Source: Gordonia sp. UBA5067 (GTDB lineage Bacteria; Actinomycetota; Actinomycetes; Mycobacteriales; Mycobacteriaceae). From it: a DNA stretch of 62,864 nt. Shown here piece by piece: positions 48,178-56,566 of this stretch (position 1 is its first letter; every line of letters begins with the position of its first letter). The notes below the pieces were generated by a model, which worked only from the letters and a program-made list of their open reading frames with translations, did no database searches and was not told where the DNA came from. The DNA lies in contig NZ_DIAX01000002.1 of the NCBI RefSeq assembly GCF_002414845.1, forward strand, positions 19,750-82,613. Reading direction: 5' to 3'. Made by a program: the position numbers and the translations under genes.

Positions 48178-50175
48178 ATGGTCAACCGACTCGTCGATGC
48201 GACGAGCCCCTACCTGCGTCAGCACGCGGACAATCCCGTCGACTGGTGGGAGTGGTGCCCCCAGGCCTTCGTCGAGGCGGCGCGCCGGGACGTGCCGGTC
48301 CTGCTATCGGTCGGGTATGCGGCCTGCCACTGGTGCCATGTGATGGCCCATGAGACGTTCGACAATCCTGTGCTGGCCGCACAGATGAACGATGGGTTCG
48401 TGTGCATCAAGGTCGACCGCGAGGAGCGCCCCGACATCGACGCGGTCTACCTGGGCGCGACGATCGCGATGACCGGTCAGGGCGGCTGGCCGATGACGTG
48501 CTTCCTGACCGCAGCGGCCGAGCCCTTTTACTGCGGCACCTACTTTCCACCGCGGCCACGGCACGGGCAGCCCGGTTTCGGTGAGTTGTTGACCGCGATT
48601 TCGCAGACGTGGAATGAGCGCCCTGACGAGGTCGGCAGGGTGGCCGAGCAGGTGCGCGGCCAGCTGACCCAGGCGGCTGCCGGATTGCCCGCCGCGACGA
48701 CCTCCGTCGACGCCGGTTTGGCCAGGGTTGCGGTCGCCGCATTGATCGCCGACGAGGATCGCGTCCACGGCGGGCTCGGGCGCGCCCCGAAGTTTCCGCC
48801 GTCGTCGACGATGCTCGCGCTGCTGCGCCACGACGAACGGGTGGGATCGCCGGCGGCGGTCGACGTCGTCGTGCGGGCCGCGGAGGCGATGGCGCGCGGG
48901 GGGATCTACGACCAACTGGCCGGCGGGTTCGCGCGCTACGCCGTCGACGAGGCGTGGGTGGTGCCGCATTTCGAGAAGATGCTGTACGACAACGCGCTGC
49001 TGCTGCGCTGTTACGCGCAACTCGCGCGGCGCGATAGCCAGGGCCTGGCCGGACGGGTGTGTGAGCAGACCGTCGCGTTTCTCGACGAGGCGCTGGGCAC
49101 GCCCGGTGGCGGGTTCGCGTCATCCCTGGATGCGGATGCCGGCGGCGTGGAGGGTGCGACCTATGTGTGGACCCCGGCGCAGCTGATCGACATTCTCGGC
49201 CCCGTCGACGGCGCTTGGGCGGCGGCGGTGTTCGGGGTGACGACGATCGGGACCTTCGAGGCGGGGGAGTCCACCCTGCAGCTTGCGCATGATCCCGACG
49301 ACCCCGAGAGATTCGGCCGGGTGGTCGCCGCGCTGCGCACCGCGCGCGACCGCCGGCCGCAGCCGGCCCGCGATGACAAGGTCGTCACGGTGTGGAATGC
49401 GCTCGCGATCACCGCGCTGGTCGAGGCTGGGGTCGGACTGAACCGGCCCGAGTGGGTGGTGCGGGCCGCTCGCTGTGCCGACGTGCTGCTGGACGGGCAC
49501 CTCGTCGGCGGGGAGGTGCGCCGGGTGTCGCTGAACGGCACCGTCGGCACGCCGGCCGGTATGCTCGACGACCACGCGGCCCTCGTCGTCGCGCTGCTCT
49601 CCCTGTTTTGTGCGACTGGTGAAGATCGCTGGTGTGTAGCGGCAATCGGCGTGCTGGACCGAGCCATCGACAGCTTCGCCGATGTCGCCGAACCCGGCTC
49701 GTGGTTCGATGCACCCGCCGGCGGCGGGCTCATCGTGCGCCCGCGCGACCCGGCTGACGGCGCCACGCCGGCGGGCGCGTCGCTGATGGCCGAGGCCCTG
49801 CTGATGGCGTCGATGCTGTCCGGTCCCGACACCGCCGGTGGGTACGCGGAGTTGGGCGCCCAGACACTGGCGCGCGCGGCGGTGCTGTTGGCGAAGGCGC
49901 CGCGTGCCGCCGGACATTGGCTCGCGGTGGTCGAGGCCCAGCTGGCCGGACCGATGCATGTGACCGCGTCGTCGGCGGCGAAGCTCGCCCTTGCCCGTCG
50001 GCTCGCCCCGGGCTGCGCCGTCGTGACCGCGGCCGCCGCAGTCGGCCTCGCTGCCGATGAGCTTGCCGATCAGCCCGCCGACACCGTTCTCGTCTGCCGG
50101 GGAACGACCTGCTCGCTGCCGTTGGCCGATCCCGACGAGATCCGGCGTGAGTTCGGCAATTTTCGTCCGTCCTAG
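48178..50175 (+). CDS. DUF255 thioredoxin-domain protein (YyaL/Rv1084-like)
   Basis: 665 residues. The N-terminal thioredoxin-like domain has the motif ACHWCHVM in place of CxxC (Cys-His-Trp-Cys), within the family context NRLVDATSPYLRQHADNPVDWW and GQGGWPMTCFLT. It is followed by a long (alpha/alpha)6-type catalytic-like region with FHTVD-like RYAVDEAWVVPHFEKMLYDNALLLR and LDADAGGVEGATYVW. These proteins are sometimes called spermatogenesis-associated 20-like; their substrate is unknown. Orthologue of Rv1084 by position. It ends 56 bp before the aroG leader ORF. Confidence 0.92.
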   Translation: MVNRLVDATSPYLRQHADNPVDWWEWCPQAFVEAARRDVPVLLSVGYAACHWCHVMAHETFDNPVLAAQMNDGFVCIKVDREERPDIDAVYLGATIAMTGQGGWPMTCFLTAAAEPFYCGTYFPPRPRHGQPGFGELLTAISQTWNERPDEVGRVAEQVRGQLTQAAAGLPAATTSVDAGLARVAVAALIADEDRVHGGLGRAPKFPPSSTMLALLRHDERVGSPAAVDVVVRAAEAMARGGIYDQLAGGFARYAVDEAWVVPHFEKMLYDNALLLRCYAQLARRDSQGLAGRVCEQTVAFLDEALGTPGGGFASSLDADAGGVEGATYVWTPAQLIDILGPVDGAWAAAVFGVTTIGTFEAGESTLQLAHDPDDPERFGRVVAALRTARDRRPQPARDDKVVTVWNALAITALVEAGVGLNRPEWVVRAARCADVLLDGHLVGGEVRRVSLNGTVGTPAGMLDDHAALVVALLSLFCATGEDRWCVAAIGVLDRAIDSFADVAEPGSWFDAPAGGGLIVRPRDPADGATPAGASLMAEALLMASMLSGPDTAGGYAELGAQTLARAAVLLAKAPRAAGHWLAVVEAQLAGPMHVTASSAAKLALARRLAPGCAVVTAAAAVGLAADELADQPADTVLVCRGTTCSLPLADPDEIRREFGNFRPS

Positions 50176-50231
50176 GGGTCGGTGTGGCCACGATGTCCTC
50201 AGTTACCCCGACCGGAGATGATTTTGGTACG

Positions 50232-50309
50232 GTGAGCGACGTGAACAACACCGTGCGCGCCTATTGGCGCTTTACCGTGGCTCTGGGTGAGCCCGCGGTG
50301 AAGCGCTAG
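50232..50309 (+). CDS. aromatic leader peptide of aroG
   Basis: 25-codon ORF GTG...TAG upstream of aroG. It contains the run Tyr-Trp-Arg-Phe at 50262-50273 (TAT TGG CGC TTT), with all three aromatic amino acids in four codons. A GTG at 50241 is an alternative start (MNNTVRAYWRF...). A G-rich region (CCGGAGAT) 14-20 bases upstream can serve as ribosome-binding site. It is followed by hairpins and a terminator before aroG, so it appears to be the leader peptide of an attenuator and not a free protein. Confidence 0.8.
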   Translation: MSDVNNTVRAYWRFTVALGEPAVKR

Positions 50310-50330
50310 TTTCGCACGCACGTCCACATC

Positions 50331-50385
50331 CGGAGCCCCAAGCAGCGACCATTTTGGTTGCTGCTTCCTTGTTTTCAGGGCTCCG
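50331..50385 (+). terminator. attenuator terminator hairpin upstream of aroG
   Basis: AAGCAGCGACCA (50340-50351) pairs with TGGTTGCTGCTT (50355-50366) around a 3-base loop, followed by CCTTGTTTT (50367-50375), a good T-rich end. An outer pair CGGAGCCC/GGGCTCCG (50331-50338/50378-50385) may extend it. Alternative pairing: 50279-50285 (GGCTCTG) with 50331-50337, and the earlier hairpin 50274-50299 right after the Phe codon. These are the elements expected for ribosome-controlled attenuation by charged aromatic tRNAs. Confidence 0.78.
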
Positions 50386-50425
50386 ACGCGGGGCCCGAAC
50401 CGGTACCCACGCGAGAGGCAATCAA

Positions 50426-51493
50426 GTGACCACCACCCCCGACCTGCATGCGCACCCGTCGACGTCGGATCGGCGCATCCGGGCATTCCGATCGATCCCG
50501 ACGCCGGACGCGCTGCGCAGCGAACTGCCGTTGACGGCACGCCGGGCCATTGCCGTCTCCCGTGACCGGGAGGAGATCGCCGACATTCTGGCCGGGCGCG
50601 ACGACCGACTGCTCGTCGTCGTCGGGCCGTGCTCAATCCACGATCCGCTTGCCGCGATCGACTACGCGCGGCAGCTCGCGCCGCTGGCCGATGGGTACGC
50701 CGATCGTCTCAAAATCGTCATGCGGGTGTACTTCGAGAAGCCGCGCACCACCATCGGGTGGAAAGGGCTGATCAACGATCCGGGCATGGACGGCACCTTC
50801 GACGTCGAGCGCGGCCTGCGGACCGCCCGGGCACTGCTGCTCGACATCATCGACCTCGGATTGCCCGTCGGTTGCGAGTTCCTCGAGCCGAACAGCCCCC
50901 AGTACATCGCCGACGCGGTGGCCTGGGGTGCCATCGGTGCCCGGACCACCGAGTCGCAGGTGCATCGGCAGCTGGCCTCGGGTTTGTCGATGCCGATCGG
51001 GTTCAAGAACGGTACCGACGGCAACGTCCAGGTCGCCGTCGACGGGGTGAAGGCGGCCGCATCGGAGCACGTGTTCTTCGGACTCGATGATTTCGGCAAC
51101 GGCGTCGTCGTGGAGACGGCGGGCAACAACGACTGCCACGTCATCCTGCGCGGCGGGACCGGCGGGCCGAACTACGACGCCGGCTCCGTCGCCGGCGCGG
51201 CGGGCGTGCTGGGCAAGGCGGGACTGCCGGCGCGGGTGATGATCGACGCCTCGCATGCGAACTCGGGGAAAGACCACCTGCGGCAAGCGGTGGTGGCCAC
51301 GGAGATCGCCGACCTGGTGTCGGCCGGTGCGCCGGTCAGCGGGGTCATGCTGGAGAGCTTCCTCGTCGGCGGAGCGCAGTCGCCGGACGCACAAGACCTC
51401 GTGTACGGCCAGTCGGTCACCGACAAGTGCATGGCCTGGGATGCGACCGAGGAGGTGCTGCACACGCTCGCGGCGGCGGGCACCCACCGCTGA
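50426..51493 (+). CDS. aroG: 3-deoxy-7-phosphoheptulonate synthase, class I (AroG/AroF type)
   Basis: First enzyme of the shikimate pathway, joining PEP and erythrose 4-phosphate. 355 residues from GTG 50426 (VTTTPDLHAHP); extension upstream would read into the leader hairpins. Class I-alpha motifs are VVVGPCSIHDP, VYFEKPRTTIGWKGLINDPGMDG (two blocks), GARTTESQVHRQLASGLS, IGFKNGTDG, and the metal/PEP site segments ILRGGTGGPNYD and IDASHANSGKD. Whether it is inhibited by Tyr or Phe cannot be read here. Expression is likely set by the attenuator upstream. It interrupts the mycobacterial gene order between Rv1084 and hemolysin III. Confidence 0.94.
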   Translation: MTTTPDLHAHPSTSDRRIRAFRSIPTPDALRSELPLTARRAIAVSRDREEIADILAGRDDRLLVVVGPCSIHDPLAAIDYARQLAPLADGYADRLKIVMRVYFEKPRTTIGWKGLINDPGMDGTFDVERGLRTARALLLDIIDLGLPVGCEFLEPNSPQYIADAVAWGAIGARTTESQVHRQLASGLSMPIGFKNGTDGNVQVAVDGVKAAASEHVFFGLDDFGNGVVVETAGNNDCHVILRGGTGGPNYDAGSVAGAAGVLGKAGLPARVMIDASHANSGKDHLRQAVVATEIADLVSAGAPVSGVMLESFLVGGAQSPDAQDLVYGQSVTDKCMAWDATEEVLHTLAAAGTHR

Positions 51494-51512
51494 CGGGGAC
51501 TGCGGCGCAGCA

Positions 51513-52166
51513 TCAACCAGCCGGCGGCGGCTGGGTGGTGAAGTACTTGGCCAGGTGGTTAGCGCGCAGTTCCGGGGGGAGCGGGGCCGTCGTCTCGCAA
51601 TAGGTGACCGCGGGTTCGGTCAGGACCAGTCCGGTTGCGGGGGAGCAGCGGCGGATATCGCTGGTGCCGACGATCTTCCCGGTCACCAGCCAGGTGCGAA
51701 AGCCGCAGTCGCGCGCCGCGGCCACCGATCCGCCGCGGTCGCCGCCCACCGGATAGCAGCGGCCGGGGTGCAGGACGGGCGCCGCACACATGACTCCCCA
51801 CGCGGACATGTGCTGGAAGCCGCGGCCGTTGCTCGACGTCGCCCGGATCCGGCCGGGCATCCTCAGATCCTTGGTGCCATCCGCGCAGGTCACCTCATCG
51901 AGGGTTGGCGTGTCCAGGTGGTGCGAGATCACCGTGTAATTGGCCCGTGGGTCGTCGCACGGGACGGTCGGTGTTCGGGGCGCCGGGGTCCCTCGGCCGG
52001 ACATCAACTGGTGCAACGGGCCGTAGGCCATCCGCTCGACGCAGGTGCCGATGGCGGCGTCGTCCCAGAACGTGCCACTGCGGTGGTGCACGTACCAGAG
52101 GCGTCCCCCGACGATCAGCGCCGCGACCAGCAGCACCGCGCCCAAGCGCTGCCATCGCGGATCCAT
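51513..52166 (-). CDS. exported or membrane-anchored Cys-rich protein, function unknown
   Basis: 217 residues. One N-terminal hydrophobic helix (residues 7-27, LGAVLLVAALIVGGRLWYV) acts as anchor or uncleaved signal. The outside portion contains about eight cysteines (GTCVERM, VPCDDP, VTCADG, VMCAAP, GRCYPV, DCGFRT, RRCSPA, TYCETT), so it is probably disulfide-bonded. I recognise no domain. It sits convergent with aroG (19 bp between stops) and just downstream of the PepSY gene on the same strand, with which it likely forms a unit. Confidence 0.75.
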   Translation of the reverse strand: MDPRWQRLGAVLLVAALIVGGRLWYVHHRSGTFWDDAAIGTCVERMAYGPLHQLMSGRGTPAPRTPTVPCDDPRANYTVISHHLDTPTLDEVTCADGTKDLRMPGRIRATSSNGRGFQHMSAWGVMCAAPVLHPGRCYPVGGDRGGSVAAARDCGFRTWLVTGKIVGTSDIRRCSPATGLVLTEPAVTYCETTAPLPPELRANHLAKYFTTQPPPAG

Positions 52167-52175
52167 GCGCTCAGC

Positions 52176-53564
52176 CTACGTCTGCACGACAACCGACTCC
52201 TGCTGCGGTTCGGGGGTGCTGCGCCGGCCGATCATCGTGTCGAGAGCGAGAAACACCAGCAGCGGAAGGCCGAGCAGCGGGACGAACCAGCCGACGAGTA
52301 GCACGCCGGCGAGCAGTGCCGCGTACGCGATCCGGGTGGCCGGCGTTGCGCTCGCGGCGATACTGCGCCAGGTACTGCGGCTCGGTGCGTCACCCGGCTG
52401 CGTGCCGGGACCGCGCCGCCACCACATGAGATAGCCGCGGACGATGACGGTCAGGAGCAGGATCGCGAGGGCGAACAATGCGAGGGCACTGGCCAGGCCG
52501 AACAGGATGCCCATGTGCAGCTGGATCGCCCAGTCGGTCAGCTTGGCCGGGAGCGACCAGTCGGAGAACGGCAGCCGCGCCGTCACCGCCATGGTGTTCG
52601 GGTCGACGGCGATGGCGTCGACCGAGAACCGCCAGGGCTGTCGGGTCTGCGTGATCGTGACCGCACCGTCGGGTCCGGTGGGCAACGCCACCTCCACCCG
52701 GCCGTCGAGTCCCTGCTCGCGGGCCACGACCAGCAGGTCGTCGAGCCGGGAATCGAGGGCCAGTGGCGAGATTGCTGCGCTGCCACCCGATTCATGGTGG
52801 TGTGCGGTCGGCAGCGTGGTCGGCAGGGTGGGCCGCTCCCAGTCCAATGCAGTGCGCAGCTCGGCGATGTTGGCCCCGGCATAGCGCGACCAGGTGAGTC
52901 CGGTCGCGGACAGGAAGACCAAGCCGACGACGAGCCACACGCCGACCGCGCCGTGCCAGCTCAGCGTCCGGCTGCGCTTGGTGCCGCTGCGCTCTACGGC
53001 GGCGACCCGCCACCACGATGTACCGCCGGCGCGACGGCGGGTGCGGAACCGGTCGACCCACAACGCCAAGCCGCCCAGCGCGACCACCCAGAGCCACGAT
53101 GCGGCGAGTTCGCTGTAGAGGCGGCCGGGTTCGCCGAGGTGCAGGGTGCGGTGCAGCTGGGAGAGCCAGGCGCGCAGCGGCAGCGCGCCGTTGCTGCCGT
53201 AGGTGACGGTTTCGCCGAGGACCGCGGCCGACACCGGGTCGACGAACAGGGTGCGGCGCTCGGATTCGCCGAGGCTGGTGTCGGTGACATACACCCGGGT
53301 CGTCTCACCCGGTGCGGCAGCGGGTTCGATCGCCGTCACCGCGGCACCGGGGTGCTGCCCGCGCGCGCTGGCGACTTGCTGGGCGACACTGCGTGCCGGT
53401 CCGTCGGAGTCGGTGTGCAGCAGGTGGCGGTAGACGACGCGTTCCGCGGTGGGGGCCACCGCGTAGAGGCCACCGGTGATGGTGGCGATGATCAGGAAAG
53501 GTGCGACCAGGATGCCGGCATAGAAGTGCAGGCGACGGATCATGGGCAGGAGTGGACGGACCAC
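52176..53564 (-). CDS. PepSY-associated transmembrane protein
   Basis: About 462 residues, four main helices (LHFYAGILVAPFLIIATITGGLYAV first, then WLWVVALGGLALWV, AVGVWLVVGLVFLSATGLTW, and two near the C-terminus). The extracytoplasmic loops contain PepSY-like segments (QVASARGQHPGAAVTAIEPAA; VYVTDTSLGESERRTLFVDPVSAAVLGE). A conserved His pattern (RRLHFYAG, QLHRTLHLGEPGRLYSE, LSWHGAVG, IQLHMGILFG) resembles the ferric-reductase or haem-binding PepSY_TM family tied to iron or copper handling. The start is GTG 53564; the ATG 53543 is an alternative. It is downstream of a membrane gene on the same strand. Confidence 0.87.
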   Translation of the reverse strand: MVRPLLPMIRRLHFYAGILVAPFLIIATITGGLYAVAPTAERVVYRHLLHTDSDGPARSVAQQVASARGQHPGAAVTAIEPAAAPGETTRVYVTDTSLGESERRTLFVDPVSAAVLGETVTYGSNGALPLRAWLSQLHRTLHLGEPGRLYSELAASWLWVVALGGLALWVDRFRTRRRAGGTSWWRVAAVERSGTKRSRTLSWHGAVGVWLVVGLVFLSATGLTWSRYAGANIAELRTALDWERPTLPTTLPTAHHHESGGSAAISPLALDSRLDDLLVVAREQGLDGRVEVALPTGPDGAVTITQTRQPWRFSVDAIAVDPNTMAVTARLPFSDWSLPAKLTDWAIQLHMGILFGLASALALFALAILLLTVIVRGYLMWWRRGPGTQPGDAPSRSTWRSIAASATPATRIAYAALLAGVLLVGWFVPLLGLPLLVFLALDTMIGRRSTPEPQQESVVVQT

Positions 53565-53644
53565 GGTGACGACTCGATTCGGTAAGGGGCGCACACCGGC
53601 CGGGCCGCCACGATGGTGGTCGGCGAGATTGTGGTGCGCTGGAT

Positions 53645-54193
53645 TCAGGGGTGGACGGCTGCGGCGTGCACCGGGGGACCGCGCCTGATGTGTTGTCCGG
53701 CGGCGTCCCGGTTGCTGATGCGTGGGGCGTCGGACAGGACCAGTGCCCACAGGCGGGCCCCGGGGCGTACGAGTCGTGTTCGGGTGCGCAGAAGTCGGTG
53801 CAGCAGGGCCAGGGCGCGCCGGGCGGCCCGATCGGCGGCGTCGACCACGGCGACCCCCAGCACAAGGGCGACGAGATGCCCGGCGATCATCGTCGATGTC
53901 GGCGCTGGTATCGGATGCGCTGAGCCGATGGACAGGGTCAGGTGGCCCACTGCCTGCGATGCGGCGAGGATGGCCGTCAGCCGGCACAGCGTGGGCCGGC
54001 GCGAGGTGCTGGCCACCGCGCCGAGGACACCACAAATAGCGGTGACGAAGACCAGGCTGCCGATGCTGGGAATGTCGGCCGGCATGGCAACGGTGTGGCC
54101 CGCGATCGCGGCGGACGCCGCGAACGCTCCGACGGCCACGCCGCGCACGGTTCCCCGGACGCGATCGGTCCCCGGGGCTGCGACGGCCAGCAT
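53645..54193 (-). CDS. four-helix membrane protein near the PepSY gene
   Basis: 182 residues. Helices at about 20-35, 44-62, 75-90 and 102-120 (AFAASAAIAGHTVAM, IGSLVFVTAICGVLGAVAST, LTAILAASQAVGHLTL, MIAGHLVALVLGVAVV) carry His residues in the membrane (AGHTVAM, VGHLTL, AGHLVAL). A His-rich basic tail follows (RDAAGQHIRRGPPVHAAAVHP). Similar small proteins stand beside PepSY_TM and copper-related genes in actinobacteria, which makes metal uptake or haem handling plausible; this is inference. It is probably the first gene of a three-gene minus-strand unit (this gene, PepSY, exported protein), with 80 bp before the PepSY start. Confidence 0.72.
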   Translation of the reverse strand: MLAVAAPGTDRVRGTVRGVAVGAFAASAAIAGHTVAMPADIPSIGSLVFVTAICGVLGAVASTSRRPTLCRLTAILAASQAVGHLTLSIGSAHPIPAPTSTMIAGHLVALVLGVAVVDAADRAARRALALLHRLLRTRTRLVRPGARLWALVLSDAPRISNRDAAGQHIRRGPPVHAAAVHP

Positions 54194-54253
54194 GCGATGA
54201 GTCTAAAGCGGCGCCGACGGGCATTGCCCGGCAGGCTCACGGCCCGGCCGGGG

Positions 54254-54928
54254 TCAGCGCAGGAGCAGCAGCCAGATCGCCGTGTAGTGCGCCAGCGCCG
54301 CGATCACCGTGCACGCGTGGAACACTTCGTGATGGCCGAAGGTCTGCGGCCACGGGTTCGGCCAGCGAACCGCGTAGAGGATTCCCCCGACGCTGTACAG
54401 CAGGCCGCCGACGGCCAGCAGCGAGATGATCAGCCATCCCGAGTATTCGATCAGGCTGGTCGCCTTGATGATGATGACCCAGCCGAGGCCGATGTAGAGG
54501 GCGACGCCGAGCCAGCGCGGTGCATCGGGCCAGGCGACCTTCAGTGCCATGCCGGTCAGCGCCCCACCCCACACGATGCCTAGCACCCACCAGCGCGTGG
54601 GCGCGGGCAGGGCGAGGTAGGAGAACGGCGTGTAGGAGCCGGCGATGAACAGGAAGATCATCGAATGGTCGGCCCGCTTCATCAGCCGTTCGGCACGCGG
54701 TGACTTCCATTTGTGGCGGTGATAGGTCGCGCTGACCGTGAAGAGGCCGAAGGCGGTGAATCCGTAGACCAGACACGCCAGGGCGGCTCCGATGCCCTTG
54801 AGGTGCGTGGCGCCGGCGACGAGGGTGATGACGGCAAGGGTCGACACCCAGGCCGAGTATTGGTGGATCACGCCGCGCAGCCGCGGCTTGAACTCCAGCT
54901 GCATCGGTGCGGGGATCTCGGGGATCAT
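54254..54928 (-). CDS. hemolysin III/PAQR-like membrane protein
   Basis: 224 residues from ATG 54928 (MIPEIPAPM). Seven helices in the HlyIII/PAQR arrangement: FKPRLRGVIHQYSAWVSTLA, a YHRHKW turn, RLMKRADHSMIFLFIAGSYTPF, LYSVGGILYAVRWPNP and FGHHEVFHACTVIAALAHY. The Ser, Asp and His residues of the zinc-hydrolase site (SATYHR, RADHSMI, HHEVFH) are conserved. Orthologue of Rv1085c by position. Such proteins are membrane hydrolases acting on lipids, not proven hemolysins. It is divergent from the prenyl synthase gene across 80 bp. Confidence 0.92.
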   Translation of the reverse strand: MIPEIPAPMQLEFKPRLRGVIHQYSAWVSTLAVITLVAGATHLKGIGAALACLVYGFTAFGLFTVSATYHRHKWKSPRAERLMKRADHSMIFLFIAGSYTPFSYLALPAPTRWWVLGIVWGGALTGMALKVAWPDAPRWLGVALYIGLGWVIIIKATSLIEYSGWLIISLLAVGGLLYSVGGILYAVRWPNPWPQTFGHHEVFHACTVIAALAHYTAIWLLLLR

Positions 54929-55008
54929 GAACCTACGGTAGCGTAGGTTGTCTCGCGCTCCGCGTCTTTCGTGTTGGGTATCACTGGCGGCGCGTACGCT
55001 GAACAACG

Positions 55009-55794
55009 ATGAAAATCATTCCGGACACCCTGCGTACTCCGATGTACGCGGTCTATGAACGACGGCTCACGCAGCTGTTGGACCGGAGTCGGCTGCCCAG
55101 ACATGTGGCGATCATTTGCGATGGCAACCGGCGCTGGGCTCGCGAGGCGGGGTTCGAGGATGTCAGCCACGGTCACCGGGTGGGTGCGGCGCGCATCGCG
55201 GACATGCTGTCCTGGTGCGACGAGCTCGGCATCGGCACCGTCACCATCTACCTGCTCTCGACGGAGAACCTCGCTCGCCCCTCCGAGGAACTCGACGCGC
55301 TGATGGAGATCGTGCCGGATATCGTCGACGAGATCTCGGCGCCAGAGCGCGGCTGGCGGGTGCGTCTCGTGGGCAACATCGACCAGTTGCCCGCTGTCGC
55401 GGCGCAGCGGCTGAAGACGGCGGCCGACCGGACCGTCCGCCACGATGACCGGCTCAACGTGAACGTCGCGGTCGGCTATGGCGGGCGTCAGGAGATTGTC
55501 GACGCGGTGCGCGATCTCCTCGCCGAGCACATCGCCAAGGGCGAGTCCGACGACGACCTGGTTGAGGCCGTCACCGTCGATGCGATCGACCGCAACCTCT
55601 ACACGAAGGGGCAGCCGGATCCCGATTTGGTCATTCGCACCTCGGGCGAACAGCGGTTGTCGGGCTTCCTGCTGTGGCAGAGCGCCTATTCGGAGATCTG
55701 GTTCACCGACGCGTACTGGCCGGAGTTCCGCCGGGTCGACTTCCTGCGGGCCTTGCGCGACTTCGGCGCGCGGAATCGCCGATTCGGCCGTTAA
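55009..55794 (+). CDS. short-chain cis-isoprenyl diphosphate synthase (UppS family, Rv1086-like)
   Basis: 261-residue cis-prenyltransferase. The motif HVAIICDGNRRWAREAG (catalytic Asp38), the central HGHRVGAARIADMLSWC, YLLSTENLARPSEEL, NVAVGYGGRQEIVDA and the C-terminal LVIRTSGEQRLSGFLLWQSAYSE with FTDAYWPEF are all present. By position it corresponds to the M. tuberculosis short-chain Z-FPP synthase Rv1086, which feeds decaprenyl phosphate synthesis, and not to the long-chain Rv2361c enzyme; chain length is not certain from sequence alone. The start is ATG 55009. The CYTH gene follows by 35 bp. Confidence 0.93.
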   Translation: MKIIPDTLRTPMYAVYERRLTQLLDRSRLPRHVAIICDGNRRWAREAGFEDVSHGHRVGAARIADMLSWCDELGIGTVTIYLLSTENLARPSEELDALMEIVPDIVDEISAPERGWRVRLVGNIDQLPAVAAQRLKTAADRTVRHDDRLNVNVAVGYGGRQEIVDAVRDLLAEHIAKGESDDDLVEAVTVDAIDRNLYTKGQPDPDLVIRTSGEQRLSGFLLWQSAYSEIWFTDAYWPEFRRVDFLRALRDFGARNRRFGR

Positions 55795-55829
55795 CCGCGA
55801 ATCGGCTGGTAGTCACATAGATTGGGCCT

Positions 55830-56492
55830 ATGTACGACGACGCCGACGCGTGCGAGGCAACTGCTGGACTCGGCGATTTCGAGTTCGAGCGCAAATTCCT
55901 GCTGCGCGAGTTGCCTGCTGCGGCGGCCAGCGACCCCTCGCCGACCCTGATCGTGCAGGCCTACGTCTTTGCCGACGACGGGTTCGCGGTGCGGGTGCGC
56001 ATCAGTGGACCGGTTGACTCGATCGACCTGGATGCGCCGCCGCGGCGGTTGGCGCAGACGCTGACCGAGCGCCCCGATTCCCTGGGCACGCTCGGCGCGA
56101 AGGGGCCGGCGGTGGCGGGCACGCGCTATGAGGCCGAGCGTCAGATCGATGCCTTGGTCGCCGGCTCTATCGCGGCCAGGTCGTTGGCGCTGATCGCGAA
56201 GGTCCGGTACTCGATCTGGCTGGGCGAGGACGGGTGGGTCGTCGACCGGTTCTTGGCCGACAATGCGCCGCTTCTGGTCGGCGAGGTCGAACGGGCGCGG
56301 CCGGTCACCGATCTGGCGATTCCCGATTTCTGTGTCACCGAGGTGTCGGAGGATGCGCGCTTCGGCAACGAGTATCTCGCACATCATCCGTTTCCCGCCT
56401 GGGCCGACGAGTTTGCCGACGAGTATCGGCTACTCGGCCCGGGCTTCATGCAGACGCTGGGTGAAAACCGCTTCGACGGTGAACCCCGCTGA
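55830..56492 (+). CDS. CYTH-domain protein
   Basis: 220 residues. The N-terminal ExExK signature of CYTH phosphohydrolases is present (FEFERKFLL), followed by basic and acidic strand residues lining the tunnel (VRVRISG, TRYEAERQI, AKVRYSIWL, WVVDRFLADN, LLVGEVERA). The family includes thiamine triphosphatase and inorganic triphosphatase, which hydrolyse triphosphates with divalent metal. It is not the longer class IV adenylyl cyclase fusion type. It follows the prenyl synthase on the same strand; the substrate remains unknown. Confidence 0.85.
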   Translation: MYDDADACEATAGLGDFEFERKFLLRELPAAAASDPSPTLIVQAYVFADDGFAVRVRISGPVDSIDLDAPPRRLAQTLTERPDSLGTLGAKGPAVAGTRYEAERQIDALVAGSIAARSLALIAKVRYSIWLGEDGWVVDRFLADNAPLLVGEVERARPVTDLAIPDFCVTEVSEDARFGNEYLAHHPFPAWADEFADEYRLLGPGFMQTLGENRFDGEPR

Positions 56493-56566
56493 GCGGAGGG
56501 GGAGTCCGGGCCGGTGAGTGGATCGCAGATCCACTCCGGGCCGGCCAACGGCCGCTCGATGACGCC

